Positions 51,836-61,110 of a stretch of 64,000 nt of DNA are shown one piece after another (positions within the stretch are counted from its first letter, which is position 1; each line of letters starts with the position of its first letter). The position numbers and the translations under genes were made by a program. Below the pieces are notes generated by a model. That model ran no database searches. It was not told the origin of the DNA and saw only the letters and a program-made list of their open reading frames with translations. The stretch comes from CAZMXP01 sp964570285 (GTDB taxonomy: Bacteria > Planctomycetota > PLA2), in assembly GCA_964570285.1 (NCBI GenBank), contig CAZMXP010000024.1, positions 1-64,000 on the forward strand. Reading direction: 5' to 3'.

Positions 51836-54034
51836 ATGCGCGCCAAGGCCCTAGCCATTCTCGGAGGACTGCTCGCCGCGCTCGTGCTGCTCGGGGGGCT
51901 GGCCCGCGCGCAGGGGACCGAGGAGCCCGACCTGATCGTCATCAAGATCGAGGACAAGCTCGAGCTGAAGGACTTCCTGGACGAGATCGCCAAGTCGACG
52001 CAGAAGCCGCTGCTCTACGATCCGGCGAGCCAGCGCATCCGCGGCCAGACGATGGGCGTCACCTTCAGCCACAAGGTCCCGAGGCTGCGCTCCTTCGACA
52101 CGTTCCGCGCGATCCTGTCGTTCTTCGAGCTGACGCTGATCCCCATCGGGCCGAAGGGGTACGAGATCTACCTCGTCATCGACTCCCGCTCGACGAACAA
52201 CGCGGTCAAGAACAAGGCGGTCTACGTCGACTACAAGGACCTCGACCGGTTCGAGGACCAGGACGGGCTCTATATCTCGTGCGCGCTGCCGGTGCGCTAC
52301 ATCGAGAACCTCACGATGCTGCGCACGGCGCTCTCGCCGATGGTGAGCCCGGGCGGCCTCGGCCGCGTGCAGGAGGTGCCGGGCAGCAATTCGATCATCA
52401 TCATGGACTTCGCCCCCACGGTCGCGGCGATGGCGCGCCTGATCCAGCAGATGGACGTGCAGCCGCCGGGCAAGAAGCTCGTGCTCGAGTGGATCGAGCT
52501 CGAATTCGCCTACGCCGAGGACGTCGCCGACATCGTAGGCGAACTCGTCACCGCCCAGCGGCAGACCCGCGCCGTCGCGCAGCAGGGCCAGCCGCAGGCG
52601 CTGGCCGACAGCCCCGAGCCCCGGATCCTCGCCTACGAGCCGAAGAACGCGCTCGTGATCGCGGCGACGGAGGACGACTTCAACCTGATCAAGGGCCTCG
52701 TGAAGCGCTTCGACGAACCGGGCGACCCGACCTCGCAGGTCGAGGTCATCCGCCTCGACCACGTGGAGGCCGAGGACATCGCGGACACGCTGAACCAGGT
52801 GCTCGAGGGCATGGGGACCGCGCTCGCGGGTCCCGGCGCCCAGCCGGGAGGGGGTCCGGGGGCACGGCCGCAGCAGCCGGGCATCCAGCGCACCGGCGGC
52901 AGCAGCAACACGCTCGAACCGCAGGTCGTCCCGGACCCGACGACGAACACGCTGATCGTCGCCGCGGACCGGAAGACGCTGCAGGCGCTAAAGGAGATCA
53001 TCAAGCAGCTCGACCGGCCGAAGGACCAGGTACTGATCGAGGCGATCCTGATCAGCCTGACGCGCACCGACGACTTCCAGCTCGGCATCGAGCTGGCGGG
53101 TATCGACGAGACCGGGCTCACGTCGGACAAGAACTCCGGCTTCGGCGTGACGAACTTCAGCCTCTCGACCTTCGAGGACACCGACGGGGACCTGATCCCC
53201 GACATCAACCTGCCGACCAACCTCGCCACCGAGGGCGGCGGCCTCGTCGCGGGCATCTTCCGCAACGGCGGCATCCCGATCCTGCTCCAGGCGGTCCAGC
53301 GGCTGCAGAACAGCAAGATCGTCTCGATGCCGTCGGTGGTCACCTACGACAACTCGTCGGCCACGCTGGAGGCGCTCAGCGAGCAGCCGGTGGGCAGCCA
53401 GAGCGAGCTGAACAGCGGCACGCTGCAGAGCGGGTTCGAGGACTTCGTCAGCGCGGGCGTCACGCTGACGGTCTCCCCGCACATCAGCGCCGACGAGTAC
53501 CTGCGCCTCGACATCGAGCTGCAGGTGAGCTCGTTCACCGGCGACCCCCCCAGCGCGGGGCTCCCGTCGCCGAGGACGACCAACCGCATCACGACGACGA
53601 TCGCGCTGCCCAACGAGCACACCGTCGTCATGGGCGGCCTCATCAGCGAGGAGGACGGCGTCTCCGAGGCGAAGATCCCGCTGCTCGGGGACATCCCCGG
53701 CCTCGGCTACCTCTTCAAGAACAAGACGCGCCGCAAGATCCGCCGCAACCTGTTCATCTTCGTCACCCCCCACATCCTGCGCCAGCGGGGCGTCAGCTTC
53801 GACGAGCTGCACCGCCAGACGTGGATCGCCAAGATGAAGGCGGACGAACTGATCGAGGCCGTCGACCTCCACAACGCCGACTTCGCGCGCGACCCGCGTT
53901 TCCGCACGCCCGAGGAGGTGGACGTGGCCCGCCTCGACATCAGCTCCCTCGTCGACGCCGGCCGCTTCCAGGAGGTCCCCCCCGAGCAGGCCCTGCTCGA
54001 ACTCGAGTCCCTCCGCAAGCGCGCTCCCAAATAG
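51836..54034 (+). CDS. gspD: Type II secretion system secretin GspD
   Basis: 732 aa, ATG start with GGAGGA 9 nt upstream and a signal peptide (ALAILGGLLAALVLLGGLARA). It forms the outer-membrane ring of the T2SS. N domains with repeats such as KNALVIAATEDDFNLIKGLVKRFD and TNTLIVAADRKTLQALKEIIKQLD precede the secretin core (about 430-660: ILLQAVQRLQNSKIVSMPSVVT; TVVMGGLISEEDGVSEAKIPLLGDIPGLGYLF). A Pro/Gly-rich linker sits near 340-375. About 80 residues after the core may bind a pilotin. TATCGT at about 51800-51805 with an upstream TTGCGG could be the operon promoter. Confidence 0.95.
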   Translation: MRAKALAILGGLLAALVLLGGLARAQGTEEPDLIVIKIEDKLELKDFLDEIAKSTQKPLLYDPASQRIRGQTMGVTFSHKVPRLRSFDTFRAILSFFELTLIPIGPKGYEIYLVIDSRSTNNAVKNKAVYVDYKDLDRFEDQDGLYISCALPVRYIENLTMLRTALSPMVSPGGLGRVQEVPGSNSIIIMDFAPTVAAMARLIQQMDVQPPGKKLVLEWIELEFAYAEDVADIVGELVTAQRQTRAVAQQGQPQALADSPEPRILAYEPKNALVIAATEDDFNLIKGLVKRFDEPGDPTSQVEVIRLDHVEAEDIADTLNQVLEGMGTALAGPGAQPGGGPGARPQQPGIQRTGGSSNTLEPQVVPDPTTNTLIVAADRKTLQALKEIIKQLDRPKDQVLIEAILISLTRTDDFQLGIELAGIDETGLTSDKNSGFGVTNFSLSTFEDTDGDLIPDINLPTNLATEGGGLVAGIFRNGGIPILLQAVQRLQNSKIVSMPSVVTYDNSSATLEALSEQPVGSQSELNSGTLQSGFEDFVSAGVTLTVSPHISADEYLRLDIELQVSSFTGDPPSAGLPSPRTTNRITTTIALPNEHTVVMGGLISEEDGVSEAKIPLLGDIPGLGYLFKNKTRRKIRRNLFIFVTPHILRQRGVSFDELHRQTWIAKMKADELIEAVDLHNADFARDPRFRTPEEVDVARLDISSLVDAGRFQEVPPEQALLELESLRKRAPK

Positions 54035-54071
54035 GGACGCCGGAATGGGGCCGCGGGCGCGCCGGCGGGGT

Positions 54072-54077
54072 TAGAAT
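54072..54077 (+). promoter_or_regulatory. gspE: -10 box TAGAAT upstream of gspE
   Basis: TAGAAT lies 62 nt before the gspE ATG, in the 104-nt gap after gspD. It would give a leader that includes AAGGAAGG, so gspE-J may also be transcribed apart from gspD. Confidence 0.45.
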
Positions 54078-54138
54078 CGCCGCAGGCTCCCGCATTTCGC
54101 AGGCGGAGGCCCCGTTCCGGCGTCCAAGGAAGGCCCAC

Positions 54139-55848
54139 ATGCGGGATCTCGTCACCCAATTCGTCAAGGAGAACAACCTGCTCGACGAGCAGCGTCTCGA
54201 GGAGGTCTTCCGGCTCGAGAAGGAGACCGGCCAGGGGTTCGACAAGATCATCCTGCACAAGGGGTACATGTCGGAGAACGACCTGCTCCGGACGCTGGCC
54301 CACGCCCTCGAACTCCCCTACCATCCGGCGCTGGCCGACCGCGCGGTGCCGGAGGACTTCCTCAACTGCGTCCCGGTCGGCTTCGCCCGCAACTATGCGC
54401 TGGTCGGCGTCGGCCGGGAGAACGGCGCGATCAAGGTCGCGACCGCGTTTCCCCTCGACACGCATCCGATGGACGACCTCTCGCAGATGCTCCAGTGCGA
54501 GGTCGAGCCAGTGCTCGCGCCGCGGGCGGAGATCACCGCGCTGATCAACCGCGCCTACAAGCAGAAGGCGGGCATCGTGGACGAGACCCTCGACACGATG
54601 AGGGACGAGGACATCCTGAAGGAGGCGGAGGCGATCGACGTCAGCGAGGACCTGCTCGCGACGGCGAACAAGGCGCCGATCATCCGCCTCGTCAACATGA
54701 TCCTCTTCCAGGCGCTCAAGATGCGCGCGAGCGACGTGCACTTCCAGCCCTTCCCCGACCGCCTGCAGGTGCGCTACCGGATCGACGGCGTGCTCTACGA
54801 CATGGAGGCGCCGCCGAAGAAGGTGCAGGACGCGATGCTCTCGCGCATCAAGGTCATGGGCGCAATGGACATCGCCGAGCGGCGGCTGCCGCAGGACGGG
54901 CGCGCGTCGGTGAAGCTCGGCGACTCCGACGTGGACATCCGCATCTCGTCGGTGCCGACGAGCCACGGCGAACGCATCGTGCTGCGCCTGCTCGACAAGA
55001 GCGCGCGGCTCTACGGGCTCGAGGAGATCGGCCTCGAGGACGACAACCTCGCGCTGGTGACGAAGTACATCCAGTACCAGCACGGGATCATCCTCGTGAC
55101 CGGCCCGACGGGCTCGGGCAAGACGACGACGCTCTACGGCGCGCTGCAGAAGGTCAACTCCGCGTCGCTGAACGTGATCACGCTGGAGGACCCGATCGAG
55201 TACCAGCTCGACGGGATCAGCCAGATCCAGATCAACGAGAAGAAGGGGCTCACCTTCGCGGTCGGGCTCCGCCACCTGCTGCGGCAGGATCCCGACATCA
55301 TGATGGTCGGCGAGGTGCGCGACGTCGAGACGGCCCGGATCGCGATCCAGGCCGCCCTGACGGGCCACCTCGTCTACTCGACGCTGCACACCAACGACGC
55401 GGCGAGCACGGTGACGCGCCTCGTCGACATCGGCCTCGAGCCCTACCTCGTCGCCTCCTCGCTGATCGTCGTGATCGCCCAGCGCCTCGTGCGGCGCATC
55501 TGCCCCAACTGCAAGGAGTCCTACAAGCCGGAGGAGCAGGACTTCTTCGACCTGAAGACGATCGGCCTCGACATCGGGCAGTTCGAGGGCGGCCGCCTCT
55601 GGCGCGGGGCGGGCTGCCCCTCCTGCTTCAACACCGGCTACGTCGACCGGACGGGCATCTACGAGATCCTGCCGATCGACGAGGTGTTGAAGACCCAGAT
55701 CGTCGAGCGCAAGAGCAGCAGCGTCATCAAGCGCACCTCGATCGAGCGCGGCAGCCGCACGCTCCGCATGGACGGCACGAAGAAGGTGCTCTCCGGCGTG
55801 ACGACCGCGAGCGAGGTGCTGCGCGTGACCCAGCTCGACTCCTTCTGA
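54139..55848 (+). CDS. gspE: Type II secretion system ATPase GspE
   Basis: 569 aa. This cytoplasmic hexameric ATPase drives pseudopilus assembly. The N-terminal T2SSE_N domain (about 1-140) is followed by the ATPase core: GPTGSGKTTTLYG (Walker A), an Asp box in VITLEDPIEYQLDG, Walker B DPDIMMVGEVRDVETA and a His box TGHLVYSTLHTNDA. The zinc-binding tetracysteine (CPNC and CPSC near 455-495) is present. The ATG is preceded by AAGGAAGG. Its stop overlaps gspF by 1 nt (TGATG). A PilB role in type IV pili cannot be excluded, but the prepilin genes that follow support T2SS. Confidence 0.95.
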   Translation: MRDLVTQFVKENNLLDEQRLEEVFRLEKETGQGFDKIILHKGYMSENDLLRTLAHALELPYHPALADRAVPEDFLNCVPVGFARNYALVGVGRENGAIKVATAFPLDTHPMDDLSQMLQCEVEPVLAPRAEITALINRAYKQKAGIVDETLDTMRDEDILKEAEAIDVSEDLLATANKAPIIRLVNMILFQALKMRASDVHFQPFPDRLQVRYRIDGVLYDMEAPPKKVQDAMLSRIKVMGAMDIAERRLPQDGRASVKLGDSDVDIRISSVPTSHGERIVLRLLDKSARLYGLEEIGLEDDNLALVTKYIQYQHGIILVTGPTGSGKTTTLYGALQKVNSASLNVITLEDPIEYQLDGISQIQINEKKGLTFAVGLRHLLRQDPDIMMVGEVRDVETARIAIQAALTGHLVYSTLHTNDAASTVTRLVDIGLEPYLVASSLIVVIAQRLVRRICPNCKESYKPEEQDFFDLKTIGLDIGQFEGGRLWRGAGCPSCFNTGYVDRTGIYEILPIDEVLKTQIVERKSSSVIKRTSIERGSRTLRMDGTKKVLSGVTTASEVLRVTQLDSF

Positions 55849-57110
55849 TGCCGATCTACGAGTACAAGGGCTACGACCCCGCGGGCGGCAACCGCACCGG
55901 CATCATCGACGCGGACTCGCCGCGGGAGGCGCGCGCGCGCCTGCGCGACCAGAACGTGCTCGTGACCGACCTCGTCGTCTCCGCGGTCAGCGCCCACTCC
56001 GACGCGCCCGCCGCCGCGGGTTCGAAGCCCCGGTGGTGGAAGCGCGCCTTCCGCTTCGAGCGCACGCTCAAGGGGGCGTCGAGCCTTCCGATCTACACGC
56101 GCCAGCTCGCGACGCTGCTGCGCTCCGGCATCCCGCTCGCGCAGGCGCTCACGGCGCTGATCGAGCAGGTCGAGAGCCGCGACATCGAGGCCGTGCTGCG
56201 CGACGTGCGCGAGCAGGTCGTGCGAGGCAAGAGCTTCGCCGAGGCGCTCGGGCTCCACCCGCGGCTCTTCGACGAGCTCTTCGTCAACATGGTGCGCGCC
56301 GGGGAGGCCTCGGGCAACCTCGACGCGGTGCTCGTCCGCCTCGCGGACTACCGCACGCGGCAGGCGCGACTCACCGCGCGCGTGAAGACCGCGCTGATCT
56401 ACCCGGCCATCATGATGGTGATCGGCGCGGCCGTCGTCGTCTTCCTCGTGAACTTCGTCGTGCCGAAGCTCGTCACGATCGCGAAGTCGCGCGGGCAGTC
56501 GCTGCCGTGGATGACGCAGGCGCTCGACTCGACGTCGATCTTCCTGCAGAACAACCTGACGCTGCTGCTCTCGGTGGTCTTCGCGACCTGGATCCTCTGG
56601 CGCTACGTGCTGCTCGCCCGCCCCGAGATTCGGCTCGCGTGGGACGGCTGGAAGCTCCGCCTGCCGGTGCTCGGCACGCTCTTCAAGAAGCAGATCGTCA
56701 GCCGCTTTGCCGTCACGATGTCGACGCTTCTGCGGTCGGGCGTCACGGTGCTGGACGCGCTGAACATCGTCAAGAACGTCCTCGACAACAAGCTGATGGA
56801 GAAGGTGCTCGAGGAGGTGCGTACGCGCATCCTCGAAGGCGCCGACATCAGCACGCCGCTGAAGCGCTCCGGCGTCTTCCCGCCGGTGGTCGGCTACATG
56901 GTGGCCGTCGGCGAGCAGACGGGTCAGCTCGAGGAGATGCTCGAGCGCGTCGCCGAGTCCTACGAGGAGGAGATCGAGACGACGACGACCCGGGCGCTCG
57001 CCGTCCTCGAGCCGACGATGATCGTGCTGATGGCCTTCGTCGTGGGCTTCATCGTCATCGCGGTGATGCTGCCCATTCTTCAGACTTCCGCGTCCATCCG
57101 AAGGGGATAA
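55848..57110 (+). CDS. gspF: Type II secretion system inner-membrane platform protein GspF
   Basis: 420 aa. It starts MPIYEYKGYDPAGGNRTGIIDADS, the usual GspF opening, and has two T2SF domains (about 75-200 and 280-400): YTRQLATLLRSGIPLAQAL and RFAVTMSTLLRSGVTVLDAL. Three membrane helices are near 180-205, 225-250 and 385-410. PAIMMVIGAAVVVFLVNFVVPK and EPTMIVLMAFVVGFIVIAVMLP are typical. It anchors GspE. It is coupled to gspE by TGATG and followed 5 nt later by gspG. Confidence 0.96.
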   Translation: MPIYEYKGYDPAGGNRTGIIDADSPREARARLRDQNVLVTDLVVSAVSAHSDAPAAAGSKPRWWKRAFRFERTLKGASSLPIYTRQLATLLRSGIPLAQALTALIEQVESRDIEAVLRDVREQVVRGKSFAEALGLHPRLFDELFVNMVRAGEASGNLDAVLVRLADYRTRQARLTARVKTALIYPAIMMVIGAAVVVFLVNFVVPKLVTIAKSRGQSLPWMTQALDSTSIFLQNNLTLLLSVVFATWILWRYVLLARPEIRLAWDGWKLRLPVLGTLFKKQIVSRFAVTMSTLLRSGVTVLDALNIVKNVLDNKLMEKVLEEVRTRILEGADISTPLKRSGVFPPVVGYMVAVGEQTGQLEEMLERVAESYEEEIETTTTRALAVLEPTMIVLMAFVVGFIVIAVMLPILQTSASIRRG

Positions 57111-57115
57111 GACCC

Positions 57116-57520
57116 ATGAACACCCAACGTCCCGCCCGCGGCTTCACGCTGATCGAGATCATGGTCGTCGTGGTCATCATCGGCCTGCTGGCGGCCTTCG
57201 TCGGCCCGCAGATCTGGAACCTGTTCGCGCGCGGCCAGGAAGACATCGCGCTGAACAAGTGCAAGACGATCTACGACAGCGTCGGCATCTGGAAGACGCT
57301 GAACCGCCAGGGGAACAAGATCCCGACCAACCTCTCCGCGCTCGCCGAGCCGATCTCGAAGGGAAGCGACGAGCCCTACTACGAGGTCGAGAACGACCCG
57401 TGGGGCAACAAGTACTGGATCGAGGTCATCGACAACAGGAAGTACCGCATCTGGAGCAACGGCGCCGACGGCTCGGAAGGGACCGAGGACGACATCTGCT
57501 GGCCACCGCGGGAGGAGTGA
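57116..57520 (+). CDS. gspG: Major pseudopilin GspG
   Basis: 134 aa. Class III prepilin leader with cleavage after Gly in ARG|FTLIEIMVVVVIIGLLAAFV. The body has the GspG-type DPWGNKYW motif and Asp/Gly residues near the C-terminus (NGADGSEGTEDD) that bind calcium in known GspG proteins. It forms the shaft of the T2SS pseudopilus. AAGGGG lies 7 nt upstream of the ATG. The stop overlaps gspH by 1 nt. Confidence 0.95.
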   Translation: MNTQRPARGFTLIEIMVVVVIIGLLAAFVGPQIWNLFARGQEDIALNKCKTIYDSVGIWKTLNRQGNKIPTNLSALAEPISKGSDEPYYEVENDPWGNKYWIEVIDNRKYRIWSNGADGSEGTEDDICWPPREE

Positions 57521-58161
57521 TGGAAGCCCGGCGGCCCCCCTCCCGCCTCCGGAACCCCCTCCCCCGGCCCGTGCGGCGGGTGCGGGGCTTCACGCTCCTC
57601 GAGATGGTCGTCGTGCTCGTGCTGATCGGCATCCTGCTCGCGGCGTCGCCGATGGCGCTCGACTCGCTGGTCGCCGAGCGCGAACTCGACAGCGAGGTGG
57701 GCCGCCTCGGCACCACGCTCGAGTTCTTGCACACGCAGGCGGTGCTCGACCGGACCGACTACGCGATCCACTACGACACCGAGGGGCGCCGCTGGGCGAT
57801 GCAGGTCCCCGAGGAGATCGAGCAGCCGTCGCCCGAGCCGGGCGGCGCGCCGATCCGGGCGCTCGTGCTCGACAGGGAGATCCTCCTCGACGAACTCGAC
57901 TGGCACACGCTGCCCTCGGGCCTCAAGCTCGAGGTCTACGAGGGGGTCCGCCGCATCGACTCGGGCAGCTACCGCGTCATCCTGCGCGCGAACGGCACCG
58001 TCGATCCCCACGCGCTGATCGTCGAGTCCAACAACATCAGCAGCCTCGACGAGATCGACCGCACCCGCACGATCAAGATCAACTTCCCCGGCTTCGTCTC
58101 CTTCGCCCCGGGCAAGGTCCTGAGCGAATACAAGAAGTCCGAGGCCGAACTTGGCCGCTAG
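57520..58161 (+). CDS. gspH: Minor pseudopilin GspH
   Basis: 213 aa. A long basic leader (EARRPPSRLRNPLPRPVRRVRG) precedes the cleavage site G|FTLLEMVVVLVLIGILLAAS. The globular part is strand-rich (DYAIHYDTEGRRWAMQVPEE; SYRVILRANGTVDPHALIV). GspH is a minor pseudopilin at or near the tip. It overlaps gspG by 1 nt and gspI by 11 nt. The assignment rests mainly on order and N-terminus, as this subunit is poorly conserved. Confidence 0.82.
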   Translation: MEARRPPSRLRNPLPRPVRRVRGFTLLEMVVVLVLIGILLAASPMALDSLVAERELDSEVGRLGTTLEFLHTQAVLDRTDYAIHYDTEGRRWAMQVPEEIEQPSPEPGGAPIRALVLDREILLDELDWHTLPSGLKLEVYEGVRRIDSGSYRVILRANGTVDPHALIVESNNISSLDEIDRTRTIKINFPGFVSFAPGKVLSEYKKSEAELGR

Positions 58162-58750
58162 GCTCGCCCCCCGAGGGCTGACCCTGCTCGAGGTCGTCAT
58201 CGCGCTGCTGCTCTTCGCGATGATCAGCGTGATGCTGCTCTCCGGGCAGAGCAGCGCCGCCGAGGCCGCCTACCGCGCGCAGGTCGCGCGCGACGTCTCG
58301 GAACTGCTCGCGATCCGCTGCAACCTCGTCGTCCTCGATCCCGCCGACTACGAGAGCGGCGACTCGGGCACCTTCCCCGCCAGCGGGAAGTCCACGCGCA
58401 TCCTCGACGAGGAGAAGGTCTTCGGCGACCGCTACGAGGGGTACACCTGGGAGGTCCAGATCGAGGAGACGATCGGCTCGGGAGCCACGACGGCGGCCCG
58501 CGTCGGGGGCAGCGACCCGCGCAACCTGCTCTTCTCCGAGGAGGGGAGCGCCCCCGACGCGAAGAGCGGCACGGAGGAGGCGGACGTGGAGCCCGAGGAG
58601 GTGGACCGGCTGCTGCTGATCCAGGTGACGGTCTTCCCGCCGGGCTACGATCCCCTCGACATCGGCAAGGAGGGGGCGATGCGGCCGCGCGTCGTCTGGA
58701 CGGCGATCCCGCTGCCGGAGGAGGACGCGGAGGGGACGGCCACCCGATGA
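58151..58750 (+). CDS. gspI: Minor pseudopilin GspI
   Basis: 199 aa, TTG start inside the end of gspH. The prepilin leader is PRG|LTLLEVVIALLLFAMISVML with Leu instead of Phe at +1, and Glu at +5 is kept. A low-complexity acidic region (about 125-155) precedes a C-terminal strand (RLLLIQVTVFPPGY). Minor pseudopilin I forms the tip complex with J and K. It overlaps gspJ by 4 nt (ATGA). Confidence 0.82.
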   Translation: MAARLAPRGLTLLEVVIALLLFAMISVMLLSGQSSAAEAAYRAQVARDVSELLAIRCNLVVLDPADYESGDSGTFPASGKSTRILDEEKVFGDRYEGYTWEVQIEETIGSGATTAARVGGSDPRNLLFSEEGSAPDAKSGTEEADVEPEEVDRLLLIQVTVFPPGYDPLDIGKEGAMRPRVVWTAIPLPEEDAEGTATR

Positions 58751-59553
58751 CCACGCGGCGCGGCTTCACGCTGATCGAGATCATGGTGGCGACGACGCTC
58801 TTCGCGCTGCTGATGGGCACCTACTACATGGCGCTGTCGAACGTGCTGCTGCTGGAGGAGCACGCGCGCGACCAGCGCGCCTTCGGCAGCATCGGCCCGT
58901 CGGTGCTCGATCTCATCGAGGACGACTTCCTCTCGCTCCACACGCATCCCCGGGAGCGCGCGGCCTTCCCCTTCCGGGCGGAGGACGCTTCCCTGGGCAG
59001 CGAGCCCGCCGACCGCGTCGACTTCGTCGCGCTGCGCGCGTCGATCCGGCAGGAGGAGTTCTTCGGCCACGACCGCTGGCTGCGCAGCCCCGTCAACGAG
59101 GTGGGCTACCGCCTCTCCCGCCCGCCGGGGGGCAGCCGCCGCGAGGTGCGCACGCTCCACCGGCGCGAGGGCTTCTACGTGGACGGGACGCCGCTGCAAG
59201 GCGGGGACTACTACGAGGTCTACGACGGCGTCGTCGGCTTCGACATCTACTACCTCGGCTACCGGGTCGAGGAGGAGGCGCGCGCCGCCGAAAACACGGG
59301 CAGCAAGAAGCGCCTCGAGCGCTTCGAGAGCTGGGACAGCGAGGAGCGGAAGGGGCTGCCCACCGCCGCGGTCGTCACGCTGACGATCGCCCCGCCCCGC
59401 ATGCAGGCGACCGAGGAGGATGAGATGGTCACGGCCCGGCAGAGCCGGACCTTCGTGCGCCTCATCCCCTTCCTGCGCGCCGACGACGTCGAGGCGCCGG
59501 CGCCGGCGACCGGCCAGCCCAACACCCCCCCCCAGCCCCCCCCGAATCGCTAG
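58747..59553 (+). CDS. gspJ: Minor pseudopilin GspJ
   Basis: 268 aa. Leader TTRRG|FTLIEIMVATTLFALLMGTYY. The globular part has DRVDFVALRA, NEVGYRLSRPPGG, REGFYVDGTPL and AAVVTLTIAPPR, as in GspJ. The C-terminal tail NTPPQPPPNR is encoded by a C9-AG-C8 tract (59525-59543), where slippage would change the last residues. It is the last gene of the secretion cluster; gspK does not follow. Confidence 0.85.
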   Translation: MTTRRGFTLIEIMVATTLFALLMGTYYMALSNVLLLEEHARDQRAFGSIGPSVLDLIEDDFLSLHTHPRERAAFPFRAEDASLGSEPADRVDFVALRASIRQEEFFGHDRWLRSPVNEVGYRLSRPPGGSRREVRTLHRREGFYVDGTPLQGGDYYEVYDGVVGFDIYYLGYRVEEEARAAENTGSKKRLERFESWDSEERKGLPTAAVVTLTIAPPRMQATEEDEMVTARQSRTFVRLIPFLRADDVEAPAPATGQPNTPPQPPPNR

Positions 59554-59617
59554 CCAAGCGAGTGTCGGCCCAGGAGCACCCGCCCGCTCCGAACTCCGCC
59601 CCCCGACAATCTCTTGG

Positions 59618-59623
59618 TAAGCT
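59618..59623 (+). promoter_or_regulatory. -10-like box TAAGCT of the aldehyde dehydrogenase gene
   Basis: TAAGCT, CCGGCG and then ATG at 59630. The CCGGCG spacer is the same as at rpe. Confidence 0.45.
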
Positions 59624-59629
59624 CCGGCG

Positions 59630-61087
59630 ATGGCCCCCACGACGCTACCGGACGGACGGCTCCTGATCGACGGAGAGTGGGTTCCCGCACACTCCGGCGA
59701 GACCTTCACGACCATCAACCCCGCGACCGAGGAGGTCAGCGGGGTGCTCGCGAAGGGCGGCGCGGAGGATGTGGACAAGGCCGCGCGCGCGGCGCGGCGC
59801 GCGTTCGACGAGGGGCCTTGGCCGCGGACGGCCGCGGCGGAGCGGGCGCGCATCCTCTGGAGGGCGGCGCAGGCGATGCGCGCCCGCGCCGACGACCTCG
59901 CGCGCTGCGAGGCGCTCGACATGGGCAAGCCGGTCTCCGAGGGCAAGGCGGTCGACGTCGGGTTCACCGCCGACCTGTTCGAGTACTACGCGGGCTGGGC
60001 GACGAAGATCTGCGGCGAGACGCTGCCGGGGCTGCCGGGCTTCTTCGTGCACACCCTGCGCGAGCCGGTGGGCGTCGTCGCGATGATCACGCCGTGGAAC
60101 TTCCCGATGCTGCTGCTCTCGTGGAAGCTCGCCCCGGCGCTCGCGGCCGGCTGCACCTGCGTCGTCAAGCCCGCCTCGCTGACGCCGCACAGCGCGCTGC
60201 TGCTCGCCGAGATCCTGACGGAGGCGGGCGTGCCCCCGGGGGCGCTGAACGTCGTCACGGGGCCGGGCGGCGCCGTCGGCAACGCGATCGTGCGCCATCC
60301 GATGGTCGACAAGATCGCCTTCACCGGCGAGATGAAGACCGGGCAGGGCATCCTGCGCGAGGCCGCCGCGACGATGAAGCGCGTCACGATGGAACTCGGC
60401 GGCAAGTCCCCCAACATCGTCTTCGCCGACGCCGACCTCGAGGGGGCCGTGAAGGGGGCGATCGCCGGCGTCTTCTACAACAAGGGCGAGGTCTGCGCCG
60501 CGGGGTCGCGCGTGCTCGTGCAGGAGACCGTGCGGGACGCCTTCGTCGAGATGCTGAAGGAGCGCGTCGGCAAGATGCGCCACGGCGATCCGCTCGACCC
60601 GAAGACGCGGCTCGGCCCGCAGGCGAGCAGGAGCCAGCTCGAAACGATCCTCGCCTACGTCGCGAAGGGGCGTGCCGAGGGCGCGCGCCTCGTCACCGGC
60701 GGCCAGCACACGCCGATCAACGGCAAGGGCTACTTCGTGCAGCCGACCGTCTTCGACAACGTGACCAACGCCATGGCCATCGCGCGCGAGGAGATCTTCG
60801 GCCCCGTCGCGAGCGTGATCTCGTTCAAGGACGAGGCCGAGGCGCTGAAGATCGCCAACGACACCGAATTCGGCCTCGCGAGCGGCGTCTGGACCCGCGA
60901 CATCGGCCGCGCGCACCGCGTCGCCCGCGGCCTCAAGGCGGGCACGGTCTGGATCAACACCTACAACGTCTACGACCCCGCCGCGAGCTTCGGCGGCTAC
61001 AAGCGGAGCGGCTTTGGCCGCGAACTGGGCAGCGCGGCGCTCCACCACTACACCGAGGTGAAGTCGGTGATCCAGTCGCTGGGCTAG
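59630..61087 (+). CDS. NAD(P)-dependent aldehyde dehydrogenase (betaine-aldehyde-dehydrogenase-like)
   Basis: 485 aa, complete. ALDH fold with Asn157 in ITPWNFPM, general base Glu255 in MELGGKSPN and catalytic Cys289 in NKGEVCAAGSRV. EEIFGPVASVISF and SFGGYKRSGFGRELG complete the family motifs. The NAD loop reads FTGEMKTG rather than the common FTGSTxxG, a small oddity. It oxidises an aldehyde to the acid; closest in feel to betaine- or indole-acetaldehyde dehydrogenases, but the substrate is unknown. It is a single gene with a -10 box 6 nt upstream and its own terminator. Confidence 0.93.
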   Translation: MAPTTLPDGRLLIDGEWVPAHSGETFTTINPATEEVSGVLAKGGAEDVDKAARAARRAFDEGPWPRTAAAERARILWRAAQAMRARADDLARCEALDMGKPVSEGKAVDVGFTADLFEYYAGWATKICGETLPGLPGFFVHTLREPVGVVAMITPWNFPMLLLSWKLAPALAAGCTCVVKPASLTPHSALLLAEILTEAGVPPGALNVVTGPGGAVGNAIVRHPMVDKIAFTGEMKTGQGILREAAATMKRVTMELGGKSPNIVFADADLEGAVKGAIAGVFYNKGEVCAAGSRVLVQETVRDAFVEMLKERVGKMRHGDPLDPKTRLGPQASRSQLETILAYVAKGRAEGARLVTGGQHTPINGKGYFVQPTVFDNVTNAMAIAREEIFGPVASVISFKDEAEALKIANDTEFGLASGVWTRDIGRAHRVARGLKAGTVWINTYNVYDPAASFGGYKRSGFGRELGSAALHHYTEVKSVIQSLG

Positions 61088-61089
61088 AG

Positions 61090-61110
61090 AACCGGCGAGA
61101 CGCCGGTTTT
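61090..61110 (+). terminator. Intrinsic terminator of the aldehyde dehydrogenase gene
   Basis: AACCGGCG-AGA-CGCCGGTT plus TT: an 8-bp stem with a short T tract, 2 nt after the stop codon. This is the clearest Rho-independent terminator in the window. Confidence 0.85.
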
